Shown here: one piece after another, positions 36,601 through 48,600 of the stretch
Numbering within the stretch: the stretch's first letter is position 1
How the letters are laid out: the number at the start of each line of letters is the position of its first letter
Assembly (NCBI GenBank): GCA_028583605.1
Contig: CM053331.1
Location: 36,603,283 to 36,667,282, forward strand
Origin: Dastarcus helophoroides
Lineage: Eukaryota > Arthropoda > Insecta > Coleoptera > Bothrideridae
DNA: 64,000 nucleotides
Direction of reading: 5' to 3'
Notes under the pieces: generated by a model
What the model was told of the DNA's origin: nothing
Seen by the model: the letters and a program-made list of their open reading frames with translations, nothing else
Database searches by the model: none
Translations under genes and position numbers: made by a program

Positions 36601-39600
36601 TCTAAACACTCTCTGCAGCTTATGTACAGTATGTAAGGAATTTTACCTTCAAATATATGGCAACACTGCACCACAATTATCATTCCTATTTAGTCAACGA
36701 TATAATGAATAAAAAAAAATGTTAATGCTGCCATCTGTTGGCTTATTAACGCAGCTATTATTAGTAGATGGAAGTGGATAATAACATAACGACATAAATA
36801 CACTTACATAAAAAAAAAAAAAGTTTTCTCATTAAATTTACAGTGACCTGCACCTATGGTAAATTGATCCGATTCTTAGGATTTTGAATCGTTCATTAGA
36901 TCGATCCTATATTTGAGATCGATCTAAAAAATTGACCTTAAGACTTATAAAGATCAATTTTTCGATTAATCGCTCTCAGATCGATATCCCTAGCTTACAC
37001 CAAGACCTACTTGTGAAAAAATTCGATTGATTCTGCACCATAATTTTTGGTTGATATCCTTTGGAAAGTAAAAAAAAACAGCATTTTCGACATATTTTAT
37101 TTTTTTAACTATAAAAAATGTAAAAATGCTGTTCAAACAAAAACAAAGTATTCGATGTATTTGGGGAAGATGTATTAAGTGAGCGCCAGTGCCAAAACTG
37201 GTTTACATAACTTCGATCCAGCAATTGTAATCTCGAAGATGCATTACATTCAGGAATGCCAATTCAAGCTGTCGAAGATGCAATAAAGGGAATAATTGAT
37301 GCAAACCGGCGATTAGCAAGTCGTGAGATCGCTCAGAGATTAAATTTATTAAATTTAACCATTCATGATCATTTGACACGGCCAGGTCTAATCTCAAAGC
37401 TCATCATATGGGTTCCTCATCTTCTTACTGTAAAAAATTCTGTCATCGCATTGACGTTTGCGGTAGGCTTCTTAAACGCTTAGAAAATTTAGGTGGAACG
37501 ACTGGTCCTTGGTTATGTTCAAAAATTGAAATACAAATCTTGTCCCCTGAAACCAAAAAGGATTAAAAAGCACATCAGAGGTTGCAACCTTTTTTTTTGG
37601 TTTTGGGGACCAGATTTGTGTATGAATTTTTGCCAAGAAAATGATCGATTGTTGAAGTGTATAATCACTGGGGATGAGAAATAGGTTGTCTGCAACAATA
37701 TTAAGCGCAAAAGATCCTGGAGTAGAAAAGATGAACCAAAACATTTCCAAAGTCAATATTCATCAAAAAAAGGTTATGCTATTTGTTTGGTAGGATTTCA
37801 AACAAATCGTTTGTTTTAAGCTTCTACCCAGCAACACAATAATCAATGTTGAAGTGTACTGTGACCAGTTGAACAAATTGAATGATTCACTTAACGAAAA
37901 AAGGCCAGAATTGATCAATAGGAAAGATATAGTGTTGCAACAGGCGAAATCAGACACAAGTTTAATCACTTGGAAAGAGCTTTTAGAGTTTGGATGGGTT
38001 ATACTGTCACCATACTCTCCAGACCTTGCACCTTCCGATTATCATTTGTTTTGGTCTCTACAACATTTTTTAGACAAAAATTTAATTCAAATGAGGAGGT
38101 TAAAAATTACTTGGATCAATTTTTGCCAGCAAAGAACAAAAATTTTATAAGCATGGGATCATGCAACTGCCAGAAAGATGGCAAAAGAATGGACAATACT
38201 TAATTTAATAAAGTATTATTTTCCTATATTTTTGGTGGAACAAACTGATCTTTGGTTATCTTCAAAAACTGAAAATCTTGTCCCATGAAACCAAGAAAGA
38301 TTAAAAAACACAACAAAGGCTGCTCTAACGCGTTATGATAGAATCTCTCTGATTGGCTATCGAAACGCGTTAAAGCAACCTTTGTTGTGTTTTTAATCGT
38401 TCTTGGTTTCAGAGGGCAATATTTGTATTTCAATTTCACTATAAGAAAATTGTCTTCCATTTTTATTAAAAAAAAACGAAATTACTTTTCGAACAACCCA
38501 CTAGACAAAAAAAAGCAAAACCACTAGACTACCAAAAATTTGCAAAAATTTCAAGTTGTGTTAAATTCACAAGATTACTGAAACAGGCGAGTGCATTACA
38601 GAAAATAAACAAAAATCATTTGCTCACCTGCTTTCTCACCAGCATCAGCGCCAGACTGAACGCTTGCATCCTTACTGCCTCTAGCTGAAGCTGAAAAAAA
38701 AAAATGAACCAACCGTCATCGACGGTTGAAGCAATCTCAAAACAGTTACCAATAAAATTATCTCCAATTTAAATGAATTTTTTGAAAATAAATCTTAACC
38801 CAATTACCTGGTTTGGTTTCTTCTGAAGCACAAGGAAATTGACAGCCTTCATCTTTGCTGCCTCTCGGAGACGACTTTGCTGAAGCTACGGGAAGATCAA
38901 TAAAGAAATTAATGGACACACCAAAAATAGTTTAAAAAGCAAAGCAATTATAATTATAATTATGTTTCTCGTCTTGTAAGGGCTCGTTATTTTTCATACT
39001 AAAAAAGGACAATGTCAAGAACTACTACGTTTCTTCTAGCGCTCCCTTTCTAGAGTCTCAGTTGCCTAGAGTCATGGTTGAGAAATCGATATTATTATCG
39101 TTAATAAGTAGATTGGATCACAGTGTAACATCAACCAATTTTGTATCAAAAGAATCATTTTTGTTTTACCTGGGGATACGTTTTCCTCGGGGGAACATTG
39201 GAAATTCTCATCTTGGCACTTGGAAACCCTTGGGGAAGGTTCTTTAAAGGATGGCGCTGAAATTAGCCCGGGTTTAGTTAATTCGAAAACAACAGAAATA
39301 AAACTATACATACAAAATACTTCAATACACAGACAATTCAAATTATGTCCTTGTGAAGAAGAAGTAAATGAAAATTGTAGAAATATTTGATGATGAAACG
39401 TCTATTCATGTTAAAATTTCTTTATTTTTCTTTTTTATATTTTAATTTTTTTTAATTTTGAAGTATTTCTTCTTCACTGTTCCCTTTCCATATTATGCAC
39501 TGCTGACGAGCTCAAATGAGAGCGAAACATCGATGTCCAGTGCTACAATCTTTCTTATGTTTTTTTTTTATATTTTCCTAATTATCAAAAAAACAAATTT

Positions 39601-42600
39601 TTTCCATATCTAATTTTTGGTCTCCTATTTTTCATTATTCCTATTCTATGTAAAATAAACTAATCTCTTAATTTGTGAACTGTCATGAAGTGACGTTTTC
39701 AATAAATTTAAACATCACGTAATCGCATTTCAAAAACTATTTAGAAAATTGTCAACAAACCATAAAAATTTAAATATTTCCAAACTCGGCCGAAGAAATG
39801 TTAAATAAATTGAGAAAAAAAAAACATAACAATTTTTAACGCTAACCAACGACCAAAATCTACAACAAGTATCTAATTCAATTAGATTTTGAATGTATCA
39901 TTTTGATGCACAAACAATTTGTCGTAAAGAAGAAGAAAATGAAGACTCTAGAAAGAAGGAAATGTTTCTGTCATCCTCACATAATCACAACAGTAAATAA
40001 AAATTTACTACATTTGTTGCATTTTTTTTAACATGAATGGTATTTTTGCAACACTTACACTCTAAACATTGGGTTCCTGCGTTGCACGGGGAGCACTCAC
40101 ATGACTTAAATGGTAGGACTGCTCCTCCTGAAACGTTGAAAGGGAATTTTGAAATAGAAAAGTTAAATCATTATGTGAGATATTCAAATTAATCAAATTA
40201 AGTCGACACAATTAACTCTCAAATTGATATGGTTAACTTATTGCCATTTGAACATTTAATTTAAACCTTACCATGTGGAATTCTTCAATATTTATAATAA
40301 TTCAACTTTATTAACAATAAATACAACAAAAAATATTAAAAATTCCACGTGGAACTTTTATTATTTCTTGTTAGAATTTTTTTTTGTTGAAACGGTCGGG
40401 TCCTTGGTTGTCTTCTAAAATTGAAATACAAATCTTGTCCCCTGAAACCAAAAAAGATTAAAAAACACAACAGAGCAGTGGCGGCTGGCGTATAGGCACT
40501 GTGGAACTGCAGCACCCCCAAATTCGCTTACGAGTTTTTTTTCTCAAAATTTTCTGAACACTTTTCATTACACAATTTTTTGTAGAAATTTTAAATTTTC
40601 TCTGATTACTTTTTATAGAAATTTTAGGTTTCTTTCACGAATTTTTGGTGGAACGGACTGGTCCTTGGTTATCTTTAAAAATTGAAATACAGAACTTGTC
40701 TCCTAAAACCAAGAAAGGTTAATCTTTCTTGGTTTCAGGGGGCAAGTTCTGTATTTCAATTTTTCTTTCACAAAGTTACGACATTTAAAAACCTATTTTA
40801 TTTTTAATTTTGATCAAAATCACATTTTCCAAAACTAATTTTTGTAAAAGTTTTGGGGAAAAACGAATATTTCGAGCAAGAATTAAAATGTTAAGAAAAA
40901 AACTTAAATTTCTTTGAAAATGTCAACATTTTGAGCAAATAATTACAATTTCATGAAAAATCTAAATTCAACTCATCTCGCATTTTACTATTTCTCTAAA
41001 AAATAAGTTAATACGGTATTTTCGAATTTTTACATAAAATCTCATTTTGTATAAAAATTGTGAGCTTTTTTCAAATATTTCGATTTTTTTTTGGAAAGTT
41101 TCCATTTTTCCCAAATATTTTATAAAAATAAACTTTCTCGAAATTTCCATTTTTCCTGAAAATGTTATTCTTATTCTTATTTCTCCAGATTTTTTTTTCT
41201 AATTTGCTTTAAAAATGTCAAGTTTTTTCACGACACTTTGACAATTTAAAGTTCATTTTATTTTGTAGCTTTGGCAAAAAATGTTTGGAAAAAAACCTGA
41301 AAGCTCTATAAAAATTTGAACATTTTAGGAAAAGCAAAAAATTTCGACTTTTTTGTAAAGATATTTCAATTTTTTTCCGAATCTCGATTTTGTTCGCTAC
41401 AAAATTTTGCTTTTTTTTCTTATAAAATTTGTGTTTTTCTCTAAACATTTTATACAAAGAATTTTTTTTGAAATTTCGATTTTTCCAGGAGATTTTGTCT
41501 TTAAAATATTTTTTCTTATAGAAATTTTGATTTCTCTCTAATTTGTTTTGGAAATTTAAAAGCTTTTTAACAAAATTTTGACATTTTAAAGTTTATTTTA
41601 TTTTGTAACTTTGATAAGAAACTGAAAATTATTAAATATAAATTTAGGGAAAATAAACTTCAAATCTGCCTAAAAATAACGAAACTCTGAGAAAAATATT
41701 GAAATTTCAAGGAAAAATGAAACGATTTGATATTTCTCTAAAAAATTACTACTAGTGTATGACCAAAGAAAATTCTGAATCAGAATTTCCAATTTTTTTA
41801 GAAATCTTAAATTTATTCTTGAAATTCACAAGTTCGAATTTAAAATTCAAATTTTAAAAATTAAACTCAAAATTTCAAGAGAAAGCAGATCATTTTTCTA
41901 GAAAAAGTTGAAATTTCTCATTTATAAATAACATTAAAAAAAATAACATTTTCGTAATTAGAGAAAAAAAAAATTTTTTGAAATAAATTAATTGTCAAAA
42001 ATATTTTTATAATTTCGACTTTTAAAGTGGAAATTATTGAAATTTTTGAGAAAAAGAGTCAACATTTCTAGAAGAGTCTCAAAATTTCGAAATTAAAATT
42101 AATCTAAATGTTGAAAAAAATTCATTAACAATTTACTGTTCTAATTTAATTTTTTTCTAGTAATTTTGAAGTTCCAGAGCAATTTCAAAAATCAAATATT
42201 CCAGCTTGAAGCCAATTTTTTGTGATTTAAATTCAAATTTTGGCAATTTATTTGTACATAAAATGTTTTTTTTTGGAAATTTGTTTCAAAATTTTGCACA
42301 AGTTTAAAAATAGAAAATTTTGTTATTAATTTTTTTTTAATTCGAGTGTTATTTGGAAATGTTTTTAAAAAATGTAAATTTAAAATGAAAAACATTACCA
42401 CTTTAAAAAATAAATCTAAAGTTATCGGAAAAAACGAATATTAAAAAAAAGTCAAACTAAAAAATTTTGAAATTTTCATAGAAAGACAAATTTTTAAAAG
42501 AAAATGAGGATTTCGAAAAAATTTTCAATTTTTAAAATGGTCGACATTTTCAATAATTTTGGAAATGTAAATAAAAGACGAATTTTTGGAAAATATCAAC

Positions 42601-45600
42601 ATTTAAAATAAATTGCAGAGTTCTTAATTAAATTTACAAAGAAGCTGAATTTTTAAAATATTGAAGAAAACTCAAAATTATCGAAAAATTCGTAATAATC
42701 AAAAAAGTTGAAATTTTGACAAGATAAAATTTTCAAAAAAGTCGAAATTTTCAATATTTCAAGTTTAAAAAGAATCTTTTAAGTCGAAGATTTAATTGGA
42801 AATGTTTAAAAAAATGTATAAATAAAATTTTAAAAAAAGTTCGAACCCGCCAATACAAAACAAAATTTTGAGAAATTATCGAAATTTTAAAAAGACTGAG
42901 AATTTTTGAAAAGTCAGAAATTTAAAAAATAAAAGAATTCGAAGTCTTTCACATTAGATCAAAATTGACGAAAAATCTAATATTTCGAGAACAAGTCGCA
43001 ATTTTGAAAAAAACTCAATCTACAACATTATCTGATTTTGGAGTAGAATTTGACATTTAAAACACCAAAAGTTTTAGGAGAAATGTTGAAATTTCTCTAA
43101 AAATAAGAATTAGAATAAAAGTGGAAATTTTTAAAGGTGGATATTTTTTTTAAAAAGTCGAAATTTACAAAAAGGTCAGAATTTTTAGAAATAAAAATGG
43201 AAATTTTTATAAAAAATCATAGTTTTCAAATGGTCAAAATTTTATAGAATTTGATGTAGAATTTTCAGAAAAAAATTCGAAATAATTTTCATAAAAAGTC
43301 AAACATTTCAAGAAAAATGAGAAATCTGTAAAAAAAGTCCAAATTTTCATAAAAAAATTGAGTTTTTCAAAATTAATTAAACAGTTAAAATTTAGAGGAG
43401 TTTTTAAAAAACTCGAACTTGTCACAAAACGTTAAAAATTCGAGAAAAAGTCGAAGAAGAAGAGTCCAAATATTGCAAAAATTGAAAATGTTCAAAATCT
43501 TAAGAAAAATTTGAAATTTTAAATAAAGTATACAGATATTTTTAAAGTCAAAAATAATTAATTTTCAAAAAAAATTCAAAAAAAAAACAAGAACACCGAT
43601 AAGTCTAAATATTTATGAAAATACGGAAATTTTTAAAAGAGTATTTATAGTTTTTTAAGAAAAGTCAATACTTAAAAAAAAAATAAAGTCGAGATTACAA
43701 AAAAAATCTAAATTTTGAAGTACGGTCGAAATTTGGAAAAAAACAACCTTTCAAAAAATGCGACACTATCAAAAGTTTTCATTGTCAAGTTTTCAAAGAA
43801 AATTAAAATTTTCAAAAAGTAACGTTTTGAAAATGTCGAAATTTTAAGTTGAAATCTTAAAAATTTTAAAACGCTAAACTTTGTCGCAGCACCCCCATTA
43901 GTTTTATCCACGAGCCGCCACTGCAACAGAGGTTGCTCTAACGCGTTTCGATAGCCAAGCTATCATCTTCAGACCGATACTGTTTTTTAATCTTTCTTGG
44001 TTTCAGGGGACAAAATTTGTATTTCAATTTTTGTTGTATTTATTATTAATAAAGTTGAAAAGTTACCACCTTGAACATAAACACAATCCACTTGTAAAGA
44101 ATTAACATTATGCCATAAAATCATAGAGTAACTGGAAGTAGAAGGAGGGATTTTGAAATGCAGGATGTAACGTTAACTTTGGACAAACTCACCAACATAT
44201 TCTGTCGATGAAAATAATTTGGGTTTGTTATTGAATGATACTGTAACGAAATGTAAATGGTGGAATTTAGAACGTAAGAAAATTTTCTAGAAAGATCTGC
44301 TAGGGGGAAAGCGGCCGCGATAACGAAGCAAACGGCAGATAAGCGTTCCAGAAATTTCGGCAAATGATAAGCCTTATCAGCGGGATTTTTCTAGAACCTG
44401 GGAGCCAAAACTATATAAGCCGGTCTCCTTTCCCTCGAGGGAAAACTGAACTGACTCGAGTCAGTCAGTCAGTCAGTCAGTCAGAGTCAGTGTAGTTAAG
44501 CAGTCAGTCAGTCAGAGTTAGTAGTTAGAAGTCAATGAATAAGTTGGTGAATTGCAAGTTAGACCAGGGTAGAAGCCTTCAAAAACGATGAAAAGTGAAA
44601 AAAAATTATAGTAGGATGAAACCTATTAGAAAAGGAAGATAATGCAACAAAAATGAAAGGAAAAATAAATTACGGGCGATCTGAGGTCGGGAAGGGGTAC
44701 GGGGTGAGTTTTTAAGGGTAAAAAACGGTTTATCTCGATTTCTGGCAAAACTAGAAATCCTATGGAAAAAAGTTAAAAAGCAAAGTTGTAGGTAATAAGA
44801 AGATCTACAGCTTTTGTATTTACACTTTTTTAACATAACGTCTAAATTCACGTGAAAAATTCAAAAAACCAGGTTTATGGTTTTTTATTTTTCTTTTACA
44901 AAAAAATTTTTTTTTTACGAAATTTGGTGAAAACTTACCTTTTTATATTCCAAAGACACTGTAATTTTTTTGATATACAATATTCATTTTTTCACCTTAT
45001 TTTGACTCAATATCGAAAAAGTAACCTAATTTTCAATCGAAAAATCTTACGCTAAAATTTTAGCTTTTTCAAAAACCTTGATAAGCTTTTTGTTCGTTAA
45101 AATGTCTACTTTCTTATGGTGTAAAAAAAATATACATTACTATGGTAAATCTTCTAAGAAAATTCAAAAAAACGAAAAGTACTCCAATTTGAAAATTTTT
45201 TTTATCTTTATGTACAATTTTGAGCTATTTGTTAAAATTTATACTTTAATTACTCGAAAAACGTAAGATTCCATTTTACATTGATAAACAAAAAATTGTA
45301 AATTGAAATATACTACTATAATTAACAACCACATAAATTAATAAAGTTAATATTTAATAAGACATCTACAATATTTCGAGGAAGTTGTAGAATCGTCTTT
45401 AAATTATATGCGTAAATGCCTATTTGTTGCTATTTTAAGATTATACTTATATACCTGAGTGGTTTACGAAAAATTTTAGCCCATCAAAAGGAATTTTAGA
45501 GAGAAGTTTTTCTGGTTGCGATACAACATCTGGATTTGCCGGAAAAGGAAAGAAAAGTATCGTGATTCATTAATAGGCGATAAAAATTTATCAAATTTGG

Positions 45601-48600
45601 CTAATATTTTTTTTTAAAAAAGATGCAAACAAAGAAGATATAAAAAAATGGATTACAATTAATCAAATCTATTTATAAATGTAAAAATGATAATATTACA
45701 CTAAATCAACTAAGATTTCAAAAATATCAATTAGCAAAAATTAAATCGTCAAATCTCCCACCCACAGAAGGTGCAGCAGAACAACATTGTTACAGGGCAT
45801 ATTATCAGCTTCAAACTTGGCTGGGTAACGAACAGCAGCAACAACAGCAATAAATTGGGGCTGGAAGCAACATCTGCGGGGCATTATGTCCAAATTTACA
45901 GAAAAAGAATTAATTCCAGACAGCTGAAAACTATTTGCTGCAGCTGTGAAACTGGATGCAATAGTCTAAAATGTGGCTGCCGAAAATATGGTTTAAAATG
46001 CACAAATTTATGTTCAAATTGTCATGGTTCTGAAAAATGCGCCAATGTGGTAGAAGAAACCTACGAGGAAGTTAATGATCTAGATAAAATTGTGGATGAA
46101 GAACCAGTGCAAACTAGAAATGATGTTGGAGACGAAGACGATGATGGTCTTGAAGACTTTGAAGATCTAGTAGAATCGGAAAGGTGTGCTGAATCTAACG
46201 ATGAAGAAATATCATCAAAGAGACAAAAACTGATGGATAAGTGTTTAAAATTGAAGACAATATTTTGATAAATAAAAAGATTAATTTTCTATAAGATAAA
46301 TGTAATGAGAATTTAAGAAATAAACTGAAAACAATAGCTACAGTCATATTTTTTAGATTAAATCCCCTTAAAATCCAATCTTCAATCTTCCCCTTAAAAT
46401 CCAATCTTAAAACAACTATGTTTTTTGCTATCTTTATGTTTTTTGGATTTGTACTTTTTTGTTTATCAATGGAAAAATGGAATCTTACGTTTTTCGAGTA
46501 ATTAAAGTATAAATTTTAACAAATAGCTCAAAATTGTACATAAAGATAAAAAAAAAATTTTCCAATTAGAGTACTTTTCGTTTATTTGAATTTTCTTAGA
46601 AGATTTACCATGGTAATGTATTTTTTTTGCACCATCAGAAAGTAGATATTTTAACGAACAAAAAACCCATCGAGTCTTTTGAAAAAGCTAAAATTTTAAC
46701 GTGAGATTTTTCGATTGAAAATTAGGGTGCTTTTTCGATATTGAGTCAAAATAAGGTGAAAAAATAAATATTGTAAATCAAAAAAATTACAGTGTCCATG
46801 GGATATAAAAATGTAAGTTTTCACCAAATTTCGTAAAAAAAATTTTTTTTTTGTAAAAGATAAAAATAAGAAACCATAAACCTGGTTATTTGAATTTTTC
46901 ATGGAATTTTGAGGTTATGCTAAAAAAGTGTAAATACAAAAGTTGTAGACCTTCTTATTACCCACAACTTTGCCATTCAACTTTTTTCCATAGGATTTGT
47001 AGTTTTGCCAGAAATCGAGATAAACCGTTTTTTACCCTTAAAATCTCACCCCCTACCCCTTCCCGACCTCTGATCGCCCGTAATTTATTTTTTCTTTTAT
47101 TTTTGTTGCATTATCTTCCTTTTTTAATAGGTTTCATCATACTATAATTTTTTTTGGTTTCAAAAATTATCTACCGTGGACTATAAGTGAAACATTACAA
47201 TTAGAACGAAAGTTAAAATTCTGAGAATAAAACCCAGAAACTAATTTTAAATCTAAGACGATTTTTCCTTGATGTATTACGTTTCTTTTTTTGAAACTTG
47301 ATTTCGAAACTGTAAACGGCTAAGTGGCAGAATTTTGAAATTTAAAACGAATTTCCGATTTTAAAGTCGCAATTTTGGGAAAAAAAGTGAAACAGTTTTA
47401 ATTTTAGGCGAAAAATTTGAGAGTTAGACTTTAGGTTATGATTCGTATGGGTAGGTAGGAACACATACCTACTTTCCACAGTGATTTTTTATTTTAAATA
47501 ATTTGTTTTCTGGGACCCCTTTCCGACCTCAGATCGCCCGTAATTTATTTTTTCTTTCATTTTTGTTGCATTATCTTCCTTTTCTAATAGGTTTCATCGT
47601 ACTATAATTTTTTTTTGTTTCAAAAATTATCTACTCCGGACTAATTGTAGTGTTCAGAGTTTAGTTTGGAAGTAAAGTGTTTTACAGCTCACCTGTTAAT
47701 CATTCGAACCACGCGTAACAATACATTTTTTTATCCATTACTTTTGACATTTCGAAGTTTAACTCGAAATGTGTTGAAACTTATTTTATTTATAAATTTT
47801 TCTAAATAATCTTACAACGGTTTTCCTATTTGTAAAAAGCACAAAACACTACTGTGATAATATTACAAATTTTACTTCATAATTTACTTAATAAATAATA
47901 AATAGCTTGACTGAAGGGTTAGATACAGACCTGGAGAACATTGTGAGCTCTCATCCTTACAACTGCTTCTGATAGAACCTAAAAATAGATAGCCATCAAC
48001 ATTAAACCGTTCTAGGGGTTGATTACCACGTTTGGGATAAATCCAAGTGTAAAAATCATAGCTACGCAATGCAATAATAAACTGAAAGATATTTTGTTTA
48101 AGTAATTAGTTCATAATTTAAAAAAAACTAATACAAATTACTTTATCTAATAAAAGGATTTAGTTCTGTTTTTTTTTATTTGATGAACTTCCTAAAGTGA
48201 TATCTTTGTATCATATTTATACACATTTAGCTGACACACTAAATTTAATCTAGATTTAAAGACAACTTTTTTTTTTAAGTTTAATCCACTCGCAAAGGGT
48301 AACCCCATTATGCTTTCAAAGCACTGCGAGCAGGATGCGGAAACAAGGATAAATGGCGTTGAACCGCCTTCTTAAACAAGGATAGGTTGTAATTTTTGGG
48401 GAAAATTCCTTTCGGTAACAAGTTCCATAACTTGGAACTTTTATAGAAAAAAGAGCCTCCGTACACAGAAGTCCTCCTTAGAGTCTCCGTAGACTAAGTT
48501 TATTATCGACATTTTGAGTTTAAAAGCGAAATTTCAGGACCAATAACATTCCTGAACTTAAACTAGGTTTAAATTTTATCCATTTTGTTTAATTCTTCGA

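Larger units (their letters stand above)
33543..36992. mobile_element. Non-autonomous hAT-like element with repeat-rich core
   Basis: Ends TAGGGATGTCGATTCC and ATCGATATCCCTA. Flanks GCTGACAG and GCTTACAC agree at 6 of 8 positions, consistent with an old 8-bp duplication. The core is T-rich gaaatttcgactttt-like sequence (33700-34680), then A-rich gtcgaaatttcgagaaaaaa (34850-35950), then a short T-rich part. It also contains a LINE fragment at 36330-36710. No transposase. Confidence 0.72.
33429..38501 (+). mobile_element. Second mariner element, inactive, split by a hAT and an FBR
   Basis: Left ITR gtgttgttcggaaagtaatt at about 33431, right ITR ending gaacaacccac at 38501 before TA. Between them lie a 3.45-kb hAT (33543-36992) and an FBR (37486-37622). 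The remaining sequence is about 1.5 kb, a normal mariner size. Confidence 0.82.
40298..44058. repeat. FBR copy 13 with extended arms, interrupted by a hAT
   Basis: Outer arms ttcaactttattaacaata / tattattaataaagttgaa enclose an FBR. Its left part is at 40388-40475 and its right part at 43924-44036. The 3448-bp hAT sits between them and duplicated CAACAGAG from the FBR. Confidence 0.85.

Noticed and set aside
45771..46268. Intact 165-codon Cys-rich gene
   Set aside because: The upstream part of the same protein continues in two other frames, so this open stretch is the tail of a pseudogene.
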